Shown: positions 52,098-61,308, numbered from the stretch's first letter. The stretch: DNA of 64,000 bases from Nesterenkonia xinjiangensis (GCF_013410745.1 NZ_JACCFY010000001.1:992001-1056000), one strand, 5' to 3'. Numbers and translations are program-made. The notes: generated from the letters alone by a model not told the origin.

Positions 52098-52157
52098 TTG
52101 CAGTGCATCTGCAATGCAACGTGTTATACAATGCAGATGCATTGCACAACACGTTGC
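52098..52157. promoter_or_regulatory. Promoter with interlocked palindromes, probable TetR operator
   Basis: The -10-like TATACA (52125-52130) sits among three inverted repeats. GCAACGTGTT (52116-52125) pairs with AACACGTTGC (52148-52157). CAATGCA (52129-52135) pairs with TGCATTG (52138-52144) around GA. TGCATCTGCA (52104-52113) pairs with TGCAGATGCA (52132-52141). The region lies between the TetR gene and the SnoaL-like gene, so the TetR protein is the likely ligand. Confidence 0.75.
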
Positions 52158-52180
52158 CCCGAAGAGAACCGGAGTGCCCC

Positions 52181-52720
52181 ATGACGGCCATCCAGCACAC
52201 CACCACAGATCCCGCCGACCTGGTGCATGCCGCCTTCGCAGCCCTGGAACGGCAGGACTTCGAGTCCGTTGTCAGCATGATGGTCGATGACTTTCGCATC
52301 AACATCGCCGGCATGCCTCAGCAGAAGCGAGGCATCCCTGCCTGGCGCCGGAATATCCAGATGATGTTCAACGCCTTTCCCGATCTCCAGGTGCACGTCC
52401 AGGACCTGTTCGCCGAGGACGACAAGGTGGCAGTGCGTGTGAGATTCACCGGCACGCACCAGGGAGAGTTCCTTGGGATCCGGCCCACCGGCAAGGAGAT
52501 CGACTACCTCAGCAACGAGATCTACCGAGTGGAGCACGGGAAGATCACCGAGGAGTGGATCTGCTCGGATCTGATGACTCTGCTCCAACAGATCGGTGGT
52601 GTCTCCTCCGCTCGCCTGATGACTATGTGGCTGGTCGGCTACCGGACATGGTTCGCTCTGGCGAGCGGAATCGCGGGTGGAGCTGCAGCGGGCTTGGCGC
52701 TGAGGCGACTCGTGCGCTGA
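52181..52720 (+). CDS. SnoaL-like polyketide cyclase/ester cyclase family protein
   Basis: The 179-residue protein has a SnoaL/NTF2-like alpha+beta cone (LVHAAFAALERQDFESVVSM; VRFTGTHQGEFLGIRPTGKEID; YRVEHGKITEEWICSDL) followed by a C-terminal hydrophobic helix (WFALASGIAGGAAAGLAL), which is unusual for the family and suggests a membrane anchor. Enzymes of this fold are cyclases, isomerases or hydrolases; the substrate is unknown. GGAG lies 7 nt before the ATG at 52181. The gene is probably under the TetR regulator upstream. Confidence 0.85.
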   Translation: MTAIQHTTTDPADLVHAAFAALERQDFESVVSMMVDDFRINIAGMPQQKRGIPAWRRNIQMMFNAFPDLQVHVQDLFAEDDKVAVRVRFTGTHQGEFLGIRPTGKEIDYLSNEIYRVEHGKITEEWICSDLMTLLQQIGGVSSARLMTMWLVGYRTWFALASGIAGGAAAGLALRRLVR

Positions 52721-52949
52721 AGCCTCGCATCGGGCCGTTGCCCCTCATCGGAAACGGGCTTCCGCGACAGATGCCCCACACTGCACCACCCGCAGCCCTG
52801 CACACGACAGGAATGGCGTGCGAGACTCATGTCTCCTGCAGTACTGAGCCATGACTCACACGTCTGGGCCTCAGATTTAGGGATTCCGAAGGATCGTCAC
52901 AGTGACCACACGCCTGCCGGAGCACCGAAGGAAGGGCAACAATGGTGGG

Positions 52950-54086
52950 GTGAGCACCGACGACGGCGCCCCGCGCCCTCCAGACCAGCCTGGGACTCCC
53001 CCTCCCGAGCCGTCCTCCCGGCAGATCCGCCGGTGGCGGAGGCATCTGGCCGATGAGATCGCCGAGGGGAAGCTCTACGCCGACCTCGCCCGGCGCAAGG
53101 GCGGCGAGGATCGGCAGATCCTGCTCGGCCTCGCCGAGGCCGAGAAGCGGCATCAGGAGCATTGGCGCCAGCTGCTCGGTCCGCACGCTGAGCGCCTTCC
53201 CTCCCCCTCGTTCCACCGGGTGCTGCTGGGCTGGATGGCCCGCGTCTTCGGACCGGTCTTCATCCTGGCCCTGGCTCAGCGCGCCGAGGGCGACTCCCCC
53301 TACGCCAAGGACTCCGACGCCACCGCCGGCATGGCCGCCGACGAGGCCATCCATGAGGAGGTCGTCCGTGGGCTGGCCACGCGCGGCCGGGAGAAGCTCT
53401 CCGGCGGCTTCCGCGCAGCGGTCTTCGGCGCCAACGACGGCCTGGTCTCCAACCTGGCGCTCATCATGGGAATGGGTGGCACAGGCGTCGGCTCCACCGT
53501 CATCCTGGTCACCGGCATCGCCGGGCTGCTCTCCGGGGCGCTGTCGATGGCGGCCGGCGAATACGTCTCGGTGCGCAGCCAACGTGAGCTGCTGGCCGCC
53601 ACCCGACCCACGCAGGTGACCCTGAAGGCCGCCCCCGACCTCGACGTCGACCAGAACGAGCTGGTGCTGGTCTACCGGGCACGCGGGCTCAGCCAGCAGG
53701 ACGCCGAGCACCGCGCCGAAGAGCGACTCGGGGTCTTCGACTGCGACTGCAACCCCTCCAAGTCTTGGCAGCCTGTGAAGGAGGACGCCCAGGACGACCA
53801 TGAAGTGGTGGGCGGCGCCGGCACGGCCGCGCTGTCCAGCTTCGGCTGCTTCGCCGCCGGGGCACTGATCCCGGTGCTCCCGTACCTGCTGGGCATGACC
53901 GGGCTCGCCGCCATCGTGACCTCGCTGTCCCTGGTGGGAGTGGCGCTGCTGTGCACCGGCGCCGTCGTCGGCCTACTCTCGGGGGCCTCCCCGCTGATGC
54001 GCGGCCTGCGCCAGCTGGGCATCGGCATGGGTGCGGCGGCGATCACCTACGCGCTGGGTTCGCTGTTCGGCGTCGTGCTGGACTGA
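52950..54086 (+). CDS. Ferritin-like/VIT1 iron (or manganese) transporter
   Basis: The 378-residue protein joins an N-terminal ferritin-like domain to a CCC1/VIT1 membrane domain. Candidate diiron residues lie in ADEIAEGKLYADLARRK, the ExxH of LAEAEKRHQEHW and the ExxH of ADEAIHEEVV. The VIT1 part has FGANDGLVSNLALIMGM and GALSMAAGEYVSVRSQRE, with three further helices at the end. This is the erythrin-VIT arrangement, which exports excess Fe(II) in relatives such as MbfA. AACAAT (52938-52943) ends 6 nt before the GTG at 52950, so that start was preferred over an in-frame GTG at 52902. Confidence 0.87.
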   Translation: MSTDDGAPRPPDQPGTPPPEPSSRQIRRWRRHLADEIAEGKLYADLARRKGGEDRQILLGLAEAEKRHQEHWRQLLGPHAERLPSPSFHRVLLGWMARVFGPVFILALAQRAEGDSPYAKDSDATAGMAADEAIHEEVVRGLATRGREKLSGGFRAAVFGANDGLVSNLALIMGMGGTGVGSTVILVTGIAGLLSGALSMAAGEYVSVRSQRELLAATRPTQVTLKAAPDLDVDQNELVLVYRARGLSQQDAEHRAEERLGVFDCDCNPSKSWQPVKEDAQDDHEVVGGAGTAALSSFGCFAAGALIPVLPYLLGMTGLAAIVTSLSLVGVALLCTGAVVGLLSGASPLMRGLRQLGIGMGAAAITYALGSLFGVVLD

Positions 54087-54174
54087 CCTCCGGTCGGTTG
54101 CCGGCCGATCGGTGAGGGTCACTCGGCCCGGCCCTCTTGACCTGCCGACGGCGGCGCAGCGCAGGATGAGGGTC

Positions 54175-55047
54175 ATGCCCTCCACACCTCACCGGACAGC
54201 CCATCCGCCCGAGCCCCACGCCCCGCTCCGCGCCGTGCTGCAGTGCCGCACCTGCGGCGTCGAACGCCCGCCGGAGGACCGCCCTCCGGAGTGTCCGATC
54301 TGCGCCGACGAGCGCCAGCACGTGCCGGTCCGCGGCCAGGAGTGGACCTCGCCCCGGGAGTCCCAGGAGGCGGGGGCGCGTCTGGAGCTGATCGACCGGG
54401 AGCCCGGAGTGCACGGCCTGGTGCTGCACGACGGGCCCGGCATCGGGCAGGTGACCAGCATCGTGGCCACCCGCATCGGTAATGTGATGATCGAGCCGCC
54501 TGCGTACATCGACGACGACGCCGTCGACGCCGTCGCCTCGGTGGGCGGGCTCGCCGCCATCCTCGCCTCACATCCGCACATGTACGGGGTGCAGTCGCTG
54601 TGGGCCGAGGCCTTCGGGGAGGTGGATGTGTACATCTCCGCGGCAGATGAGCAGTGGCTGGCGCTGCGCCCTCCACGGACGGTGGTCTGGGAGGACCGCG
54701 TGCAGATCGCCGAGGACATGGTGGCCACGCAGATCGGCGGGCACTTCGTCGGCAGCATGGTGGCCCAATGGCGGGCTCCGGACGGGCGCGGCGTGCTGTT
54801 CACCGGGGACGCGATCTTCCCCGTCGCGGACCAGGGCTGGGTGACGTTCATGCGCTCCTACCCGAACATGATCCCGCTCTCGCCCGCGGTGGTGCGCCGG
54901 CTCGCCGACCACGTGGCTCAGCACGACTACGACCGGCTCTACGGCAACTTCGCCCGGCACATCACCGCCGATGCCGCCGCCGCGGTGGAACGCTCGGCCC
55001 AGCGCTACATCGCCTGGGTCAGCGGAGCCCGTGACGAGGAGACCTGA
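54175..55047 (+). CDS. MBL-fold protein with N-terminal zinc ribbon
   Basis: The 290-residue protein starts with a rubredoxin-like zinc ribbon (C24-x2-C27 in LQCRTCGVE and C40-x2-C43 in ECPICADE). A metallo-beta-lactamase-like fold follows. The metal motif reads SHPHMYG instead of HxHxDH, although GDAIFPVAD and the late NFARHITADA supply further candidate ligands. It may bind a single metal or have lost hydrolase activity. CAGGAT (54162-54167) ends 7 nt before the ATG at 54175, which excludes longer starts overlapping the VIT1 gene. The substrate is unknown. Confidence 0.78.
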   Translation: MPSTPHRTAHPPEPHAPLRAVLQCRTCGVERPPEDRPPECPICADERQHVPVRGQEWTSPRESQEAGARLELIDREPGVHGLVLHDGPGIGQVTSIVATRIGNVMIEPPAYIDDDAVDAVASVGGLAAILASHPHMYGVQSLWAEAFGEVDVYISAADEQWLALRPPRTVVWEDRVQIAEDMVATQIGGHFVGSMVAQWRAPDGRGVLFTGDAIFPVADQGWVTFMRSYPNMIPLSPAVVRRLADHVAQHDYDRLYGNFARHITADAAAAVERSAQRYIAWVSGARDEET

Positions 55048-55180
55048 GGCTGCGCTCCTCGGCCCCGCGCCTGACAGGTGCATGGCCGCGGCCATCACAC
55101 CTGTCCCCTGGGGTGGCGCACGGAGGTAGAATCCGAGCAACCGAGGAGGACTTCTCCCGTGCAGCGGAAAGTGGTGCGAC

Positions 55181-55633
55181 ATGTTCGATCACGCAGACGA
55201 CGAACCGGTCCTGGTGCTCTCGGAGGATGAGAGCTGGAGGCTTCTGGAGAACACGCAGCACGGGCGGCTCGTCACGGTGGTGGCCGGGCGCGCTGACATC
55301 TTTCCGGTCAACCACGCGGTCCAGGAACGGACCCTGGTGCTGAGGACAGCTCCGGGGACCAAGCTCGCCGAGATGGCGGTGAATGAGGAGGTCCTGTTCG
55401 AGTCCGACGGGATCCTCTCGGATCAGGCCTGGTCCGTCGTGCTCCGTGGACATGCTCAGCGGCTCGAGACGGATAAGGAACGGGAGGCCGTGCAGTCGCT
55501 GGGCCTGCGTTCATGGGTTCCGACCCTCAAGGAGAACTACGTGAGGATCACCCCCACCCACATCAGCGGACGCCACTTCCGATTCGGTCTCCAGCCGGAA
55601 CGAGAGCTGGGCGAGGGCTCAGAGACCGGCTGA
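55181..55633 (+). CDS. Pyridoxamine 5'-phosphate oxidase family flavoprotein
   Basis: The 150-residue protein has the split-barrel PNPOx pattern of small actinobacterial FMN/F420-binding proteins (WRLLENTQHGRLVTVVAGRA; FPVNHAVQERTLVLRTAPGT; VLFESDGI; WSVVLRGHAQRL). Many members are F420-dependent reductases or of unknown function. TAGAAT at 55127-55132 is a likely -10, giving a leader of about 40 nt with GGAAAGTGG before the ATG. The stem-loop at 55658 follows its stop. Confidence 0.87.
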   Translation: MFDHADDEPVLVLSEDESWRLLENTQHGRLVTVVAGRADIFPVNHAVQERTLVLRTAPGTKLAEMAVNEEVLFESDGILSDQAWSVVLRGHAQRLETDKEREAVQSLGLRSWVPTLKENYVRITPTHISGRHFRFGLQPERELGEGSETG

Positions 55634-55657
55634 GCCTCCGACACCTGGGCTCGGAGA

Positions 55658-55705
55658 CACGACGAGGCCCGCACCCCCGACGTTCGGGGTGCGGGCCTCG
55701 TCGTG
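55658..55705. terminator. Bidirectional 20-bp hairpin between convergent genes
   Basis: Positions 55658-55677 and 55686-55705 are perfect 20-bp reverse complements around the loop CGACGTTC. It lies 25 bp after the PNPOx-like stop and 15 bp before the sucD stop, so it can terminate both transcripts. The arm sequence CGAGGCCCGCACCCC and the CGACGTT loop recall the hairpin at 12701. Confidence 0.88.
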
Positions 55706-55719
55706 GAGAACCGGCAGGA

Positions 55720-56655
55720 TCAGAGCGCGGACGGCTCCACTGCGACCGGGTAGACCTCACGCAGCAGGTGCGCGGTCTCCGAAGGGGTCTTGCCGACCTT
55801 CACGCCGGCGGCCTCGAGGGCCTCCTTCTTGGCCTCCGCGGTGCCGGAGGAGCCGGAGACGATGGCGCCGGCATGGCCCATGGTCTTGCCCTCCGGAGCG
55901 GTGAAGCCGGCCACGTAGCCGACCACCGGCTTGGTGACGTTGGCCTTGATGTACTCGGCCGCGCGCTCCTCGGCGTCGCCGCCGATCTCACCGATCATCA
56001 CGATCGCCTTGGTCTCCGGGTCGTTCTCGAAGGCCTCCAGCGCGTCGATGTGCGTGGTGCCGATGACCGGGTCACCACCGATGCCGATGGAGGTGGAGAA
56101 GCCCAGGTCACGCAGCTCGTACATCATCTGGTAGGTCAGGGTCCCGGACTTCGAGACCAGCCCGACGCCACCCTTGCCGGTGATGTTGGCAGGGGTGATG
56201 CCGGCCAGCGACTCGCCCGGAGTGATGATGCCGGGGCAGTTCGGGCCCAGGATCCGCGTCACGGGCCTGCCGTCGTCGCCGGTCTTGGTCAGCGAGTAGT
56301 TGTAGAACTCTGCGGAGTCCTGGACCGGGATGCCCTCGGTGATGACCACCAGAAGGCCGATGCCGGCGTCGATGGCCTCCACCGCGGCGTCCTTGGCGAA
56401 CTTCGGGGGCACGAAGACCACCGAGACGTCGGCGCCGGTCTTCTCCATGGCCTCGGAGACGGAGCCGAAGACGGGCAGCTCGATCTCGGAGCCGTGCTGG
56501 TCCTCGTGGGTGACGGTGGTGCCGGCCTTGCGGGCGTTGACACCGCCGACGATGGTCGTCCCGGCCTGCAGCATGCGGGCCGTGTGCTTGGAGCCCTCGC
56601 CGCCGGTGATGCCCTGGACGATGACTTTGGAGTCCTTGTTCAGAAAGATAGACAT
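55720..56655 (-). CDS. sucD: Succinate-CoA ligase, alpha subunit
   Basis: The 311-residue subunit has the CoA-binding [19 protein letters not shown], the conserved [17 protein letters not shown], and the phospho-acceptor histidine in [17 protein letters not shown]. With SucC it interconverts succinyl-CoA and succinate in the TCA cycle, forming ATP. It follows sucC by 16 bp on the same strand. Succinyl-CoA is also the CoA donor for the scoAB transferase seen at 18146-19592. Confidence 0.96.
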   Translation of the reverse strand: MSIFLNKDSKVIVQGITGGEGSKHTARMLQAGTTIVGGVNARKAGTTVTHEDQHGSEIELPVFGSVSEAMEKTGADVSVVFVPPKFAKDAAVEAIDAGIGLLVVITEGIPVQDSAEFYNYSLTKTGDDGRPVTRILGPNCPGIITPGESLAGITPANITGKGGVGLVSKSGTLTYQMMYELRDLGFSTSIGIGGDPVIGTTHIDALEAFENDPETKAIVMIGEIGGDAEERAAEYIKANVTKPVVGYVAGFTAPEGKTMGHAGAIVSGSSGTAEAKKEALEAAGVKVGKTPSETAHLLREVYPVAVEPSAL

Positions 56656-56671
56656 GCTCGAGCCTCAGTCC

Positions 56672-57835
56672 TTACTTGTTCGCCAGTTCGGCGGCCTTGT
56701 CGGCGCCTTCGTCCATGGAGGTGGCCAGGGTGACCAGCGGGTGGTCGGCCTCGCGCAGGATGCGCCGGCCCTCCTCCACGCTGTTGCCGTCCAGGCGGAC
56801 CACCAGCGGCTTGGTGGCGGCGTCGCCGAGGATCTCCAGGGCCTTGACGATGCCGTTGGCGACGGCGTCGCAGGCGGTGATGCCGCCGAAGACGTTGACG
56901 AACACTGACTTGACCTGGTCGTCGCCGAGGATGACGTCGAGGCCGTTGGCCATCACCTCGGCGGAGGCGCCGCCTCCGATGTCCAGGAAGTTGGCGGGCT
57001 TCACGCCGTCATGGGCCTCACCGGCGTAGGCGACGACGTCGAGGGTGGACATGACCAGACCGGCACCGTTGCCGATGATCCCCACCTCGCCGTCGAGCTT
57101 GACGTAGTTGAGGTCGTTGGCCTTGGCCTTGGCCTCCAGCGGGTCCTCCGCCTGCTCGTCGACGAGCTCGGAGTGGCCCGGCTGACGGAACTCGGCGTTC
57201 TCGTCCACGGTGACCTTGCCGTCCAGGGCGATGATCCGGCCCTCACCGGTCTTCACCAGCGGGTTGACCTCCACCAGGGTGGCGTCCTCTGCGGCGAATG
57301 CGGTCCACAGCTGCTGGAACACGTCTGCCAGGGCGGGGACCTGCTCGGCGCCGAAGCCGGCCTGCTCGGCGATCTCGGTGGCCTTGGCCGTGTCGATGCC
57401 GGTGTTCGGGTCGAAGTTCACCCGCGCCAGTGCCTCGGGCCGCTCCTCGGCGAGCTGCTCGATCTCGACGCCGCCCTCCTTGGAGCACATGGCCAGGTAG
57501 TCACGGTTGGCGCGGTCCAGAAGGATGGAGAAGTAGTACTCCTCCGCGATGTCGGCACCCTGGGCGATCATCACCCGGTGCACGGTGTGCCCCTTGATGT
57601 CCATGCCCAGGATCGCCTTGGCGTGCTCGTGGGCCTCGTCGGCGTTCTTGGCGAGCTTCACGCCGCCGGCCTTGCCACGGCCTCCGACCTTGACCTGAGC
57701 CTTGACGACGACGACGCCGCCGATCTGCTCAGCGGCCGCCTTCGCTTCTTCCGGGGTGTGCGCCACGATCCCAGCCAGCACGGGAACTCCGTGTGCCTCG
57801 AACAGATCGCGCGCCTGGTACTCATACAGGTCCAC
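56672..57835 (-). CDS. sucC: Succinate-CoA ligase (ADP-forming), beta subunit
   Basis: The 387-residue ATP-grasp subunit begins [19 protein letters not shown] and contains [18 protein letters not shown], the nucleotide-binding [20 protein letters not shown] and the [20 protein letters not shown] loop that contacts the alpha subunit. It forms the heterotetrameric enzyme with SucD. The start is GTG at 57835, with AAGGA about 9 nt upstream. pcrA lies upstream on the same strand, as commonly seen in Micrococcaceae. Confidence 0.96.
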   Translation of the reverse strand: MDLYEYQARDLFEAHGVPVLAGIVAHTPEEAKAAAEQIGGVVVVKAQVKVGGRGKAGGVKLAKNADEAHEHAKAILGMDIKGHTVHRVMIAQGADIAEEYYFSILLDRANRDYLAMCSKEGGVEIEQLAEERPEALARVNFDPNTGIDTAKATEIAEQAGFGAEQVPALADVFQQLWTAFAAEDATLVEVNPLVKTGEGRIIALDGKVTVDENAEFRQPGHSELVDEQAEDPLEAKAKANDLNYVKLDGEVGIIGNGAGLVMSTLDVVAYAGEAHDGVKPANFLDIGGGASAEVMANGLDVILGDDQVKSVFVNVFGGITACDAVANGIVKALEILGDAATKPLVVRLDGNSVEEGRRILREADHPLVTLATSMDEGADKAAELANK

Positions 57836-57957
57836 GGGTGGTGTCCTTCTGCGTCGAAGTCGGTTCTGACAACCTCAGCCCGAAGTCAACAGCGGGACCC
57901 GCCGGCAGGGGGCTGAGCGGCCACGCTGCACACCTGGCGCAGCGCTGAGCCTGAAGG

Positions 57958-60447
57958 CTAGTCGGCCTTCTCCAGGGGAGCATATCGCAGGAGCAGACGC
58001 TTCTCGCTTCCTGCGAAGCTGACCTTCGCCACAGTCTTGTCTCCCACACCCTCCACGGCGAGGACCTCGCCGCTGCCAAACTTCTGGTGGGAGACCTTGT
58101 CACCGGGGGCGAGGTCCGGGATCCTCCGACTAGGATCCACCTGGCGGGGCGCGACGCCGCCGGCCGCCCCGGGCAGCGAAGATGACGTCTTGTCGCTGCT
58201 CGCCGACCCGTAGACGGTCGGCGCGGAGCGTCCGCCGCGGCCGGCCCCGGCGCCTCGTGATCCGCCGGAGCTCGGGCCGGTGCCGAAGCGGGGAGCACCG
58301 TAGTGGTGGCCGCCCAGCCCGCCGGAGAAGCCGCCCAGCCCTCCTGACGATGCGGCATCGATATGAAGCAGGTCCTCCGGGATCTCCCCGAGGAACTGGC
58401 TGGGCGGGTTGTACTGGTGCTGGCCCCACAGGTGGCGGGACTCCGCACGGGTCAGGTAGAGCCGACGTCGGGCGCGGGTGAGGCCCACATAGGCCAGGCG
58501 GCGCTCCTCGGCCAGCTGTTCGCCGTCCGAGATGGAGCGGGCGTGGGGGAAGATCCCGTGCTCCATCCCTGTGAGAAACACCACAGGAAATTCCAGGCCC
58601 TTGGCCGTGTGCAGCGTCATCAGAGTGACCTGCCCCTGTTCGCGGGCGAGCCGCTCCGACTCGGCATCGCCGGCCGAGGGGACGGAGTCGGCGTCGGCGA
58701 CCAGCGAGACCTGCTCCAGGAAGTCCGCCAAGGTGCCACCCTCGGTGGAGGCCTCATACTCCTTGACCACCGCGACGAGCTCGCCGAGGTTGTCCGCCCG
58801 AGATTCGTCCTGCAGGTCCTTGGACTGGCGCAGCGCCTCCAGCATGCCGGTCTGCTCCAACACCGCCTCCAGCACCACCGAGGGCTTCTCCGAATCCCTC
58901 AGGGAGGCGAGGTCGTCCATCATCCGCACGAAGGAGGCGATCGCCTTCAGCGAGCGGGTCGCCATGGCGGGAGCCTCCTCGGCCCGGCGCAGGGCCTCGA
59001 AGAACGTGGTGCGGTCCCGCTGGGCGAGCGCGGCTGCGGCCCCCTCCGCCCGGTCCCCGATGCCCCGCTTGGGCTCGTTGAGGATGCGGCGCAGGTTGAC
59101 GTCGTCGTCGGGGTTGTTGATGACATGCAGGTAGGCCAGTGCGTCCTTGATCTCCTTGCGGTCATAGAACCGCGTGCCTCCGACCACCCGATAGGGGATT
59201 CCGCGGCTGATGAGCCGCTCCTCCAGGGAGCGGGACTGGGCGTTGGTGCGGTAGAAGACCGCCACGTCGGCGGGACGGATGCCCTCACGGTCGCCGAGAC
59301 CGTCGATGGTGCGGGCGATCCACTCGGCCTCGTCGGACTCCGAGGGCGCCACATGCAGCGTGACCGGCTCCCCCTCACCCTCTTCCGTCCAGAGTTTCTT
59401 CTCCGTGCGGCCCGAGTTCTGCGAGATCACCGCATTGGCAGCGTCGAGGATCGTCTGGGTGGAGCGGTAGTTCTGCTCCAGCTTGATGGTGGTGGCGTCC
59501 GGGTAGTCGCGCTCGAACTCGATGATGTTGCGGATGTCCGCACCACGGAACGCGTAGATCGACTGGTCGGAGTCGCCCACGACGGTCAGCTCGGCCCCCT
59601 GGGTCTCGACGCCGTCGCCCGGGGCGCCGGTCAGCTGGCGGACGAGCCGGTACTGAGCATGGTTGGTGTCCTGGTACTCGTCGACGAGCACATGGCGGAA
59701 GCGCCTCCGATAGCCGTCGAGGATGCCGGGGAAGGCGTCGAACATGTAGACCGTCTCGGCCAGGAGGTCGTCGAAGTCGTAGGCGCTGGCCTGACGCAGC
59801 CGTGCGGTGTAGTCCCGGTACACGCTGGCCACTGCCTCGGAGAACGGCTCGTTGGGGGCCGTGGAGCTGAACTCCTCGGCATCGACCAGCTCGTTCTTCA
59901 GCGCGGAGATCTTGTTCTTGATGGCCCGCGGGGCGAAGCGCTTGGGGTCCAGATCGTGCAGCTTGGCGATGGTGGTGATCAGCCGCAGCGAATCGGCGGC
60001 GTCATAGATGGTGAAGCTGGACTTCCGACCCAGGTTCGCGGCCTCGGCGCGCAGGATCCGCACGCAGGAGGAGTGGAAGGTGGAGATCCACATGCGCTCC
60101 GCGGCCGGACCGACGAGCTCGACCACCCGTTCCTTCATCTCTCGGGCGGCCTTGTTTGTGAAGGTGATGGCCAGGATCTCGTGCGGCCGGGCGGCACCGG
60201 TCTGGAGCAGATGGGCGATGCGCCGGGTGAGCACCCGTGTCTTGCCGGAACCGGCACCGGCGACGATCAGCAGCGGCGCGCCGGAGTGCAGCACCGCCTG
60301 CCGCTGCTCGGCGTTCAGCCCCGCGGCGGGGTCTGCCGCGGGGGCGGCGACGGCGACGCCGGCCGGGGCGCCGTCGTCGGCGGCGGCCTTCTTGGCACGG
60401 GCGGTCTCGGACGGGCGCTCAGCTGGCGGGGTGAAGAGGAACTCCAT
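57958..60447 (-). CDS. pcrA: ATP-dependent DNA helicase PcrA/UvrD
   Basis: The 829-residue superfamily 1A helicase has Walker A AGAGSGKTRVLTRRI, the DEYQDTN motif II, GDSDQSIYAFRGAD (motif III), LEQNYRS (motif IV) and TLHTAKGLEFPVVFLTGMEH with YVGLTRARRRLYL (motifs V-VI). A glycine-rich linker leads to a C-terminal Tudor-like RNA-polymerase-binding domain (GDKVSHQKFGSGEVLAVEGV). It unwinds DNA in repair and clears replication-transcription conflicts. TAGACT ends 9 nt before the ATG, so the leader is very short. It diverges from the membrane protein at 60595. Confidence 0.96.
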   Translation of the reverse strand: MEFLFTPPAERPSETARAKKAAADDGAPAGVAVAAPAADPAAGLNAEQRQAVLHSGAPLLIVAGAGSGKTRVLTRRIAHLLQTGAARPHEILAITFTNKAAREMKERVVELVGPAAERMWISTFHSSCVRILRAEAANLGRKSSFTIYDAADSLRLITTIAKLHDLDPKRFAPRAIKNKISALKNELVDAEEFSSTAPNEPFSEAVASVYRDYTARLRQASAYDFDDLLAETVYMFDAFPGILDGYRRRFRHVLVDEYQDTNHAQYRLVRQLTGAPGDGVETQGAELTVVGDSDQSIYAFRGADIRNIIEFERDYPDATTIKLEQNYRSTQTILDAANAVISQNSGRTEKKLWTEEGEGEPVTLHVAPSESDEAEWIARTIDGLGDREGIRPADVAVFYRTNAQSRSLEERLISRGIPYRVVGGTRFYDRKEIKDALAYLHVINNPDDDVNLRRILNEPKRGIGDRAEGAAAALAQRDRTTFFEALRRAEEAPAMATRSLKAIASFVRMMDDLASLRDSEKPSVVLEAVLEQTGMLEALRQSKDLQDESRADNLGELVAVVKEYEASTEGGTLADFLEQVSLVADADSVPSAGDAESERLAREQGQVTLMTLHTAKGLEFPVVFLTGMEHGIFPHARSISDGEQLAEERRLAYVGLTRARRRLYLTRAESRHLWGQHQYNPPSQFLGEIPEDLLHIDAASSGGLGGFSGGLGGHHYGAPRFGTGPSSGGSRGAGAGRGGRSAPTVYGSASSDKTSSSLPGAAGGVAPRQVDPSRRIPDLAPGDKVSHQKFGSGEVLAVEGVGDKTVAKVSFAGSEKRLLLRYAPLEKAD

Positions 60448-60594
60448 GGTCCCTCAAGTCTAAGCGCGGCCGGTGACCCGAGTCCCGCAGGGGGCCAGCG
60501 GCGCTCTGCAACAATGGGGACCACATGCGGCCATCCCTCGTGCCCGCGGACGACCACTCCGCTGATGACCGCGCCATGACCCTCGAGGAGGACG

Positions 60595-61284
60595 ATGTCC
60601 AGACGACGGAAGGCTCCGCGCGGCAATCCCGCGGCGAGCTCCGAGTCGACGTCCGGCGGTTCCGACGCAGACCGGAGAAGCCGACCCCGCCCCCGTCTGA
60701 TCGGCGGTGGCAGGATCCTCGCCGAGGCGAACCCCCGCGCCGGGGACGACCCGAAGTCCAATCCGAAGCTGCTGGTCTACGCGCTGCTGGGCACCACCGT
60801 CTTCCTCTTCTGCTACCTGCATCTGCTCGCGCTGCCGCAGATGACCCAGTTCACCGGCGGATTCTCGATGCCGGACTCGCTGCTGACCGGCTATGACGTC
60901 TCCGACATCGAACGGCTGCGCTCGGTGATGGATGAGGATGCCCTCGGACAGCTGAACTTCGTCCACAAGACCGCCGGGATCCTGTTCCCGGTCTCCTTCT
61001 TCCTCACCGCCTGGGCGGTGGTGGGCCTGATGATGCGCGAAGGCGTGGTGCGCTGGCTGCTGCTGGCCGCCGCGGGACTGTTCACAGCCATGGATATCAC
61101 CGAGAACTTCCTGATCGACCAGATCCTCTCCGCCGAGACCGTGGACGCCGGCACGGTGAACACTTCCTCTGCGCTAACCGTGAGCAGCTGGCTGCTCTTC
61201 GCCGTGGTGGGCTCCCTGCTGATCATCGCGGTGATCATGGCCATGGTGAGACGCTCCGTGGAACGGACCGCCCGGCCGCTGTGA
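60595..61284 (+). CDS. Hypothetical membrane protein with four helices
   Basis: The 229-residue protein has a basic, serine-rich cytoplasmic N-terminus (about 1-55) and four hydrophobic helices (about 60-80, 125-147, 150-168, 198-220) with an acidic extracytoplasmic segment (DVSDIERLRSVMDEDALGQL) between the first two. No family was recognised. AGGAGG is only 3 nt before the ATG, unusually close; other ATGs upstream are in another frame. AACAAT near 60511 could serve as its -10. It ends 24 bp before the tRNA-Arg gene. Confidence 0.72.
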   Translation: MSRRRKAPRGNPAASSESTSGGSDADRRSRPRPRLIGGGRILAEANPRAGDDPKSNPKLLVYALLGTTVFLFCYLHLLALPQMTQFTGGFSMPDSLLTGYDVSDIERLRSVMDEDALGQLNFVHKTAGILFPVSFFLTAWAVVGLMMREGVVRWLLLAAAGLFTAMDITENFLIDQILSAETVDAGTVNTSSALTVSSWLLFAVVGSLLIIAVIMAMVRRSVERTARPL

Positions 61285-61308
61285 AACCGGTAGGATGGTC
61301 GGGTCCCA

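Noticed and set aside
52827-53801. A 324-codon minus-strand open frame opposite the VIT1-like gene
   Set aside because: It overlaps a well-supported ferritin-like/VIT1 gene and has no domain of its own.
58363-60579. A 738-codon plus-strand open frame opposite pcrA
   Set aside because: It is the antisense shadow of a helicase gene with all motifs intact; composition only reflects the reversed codons.
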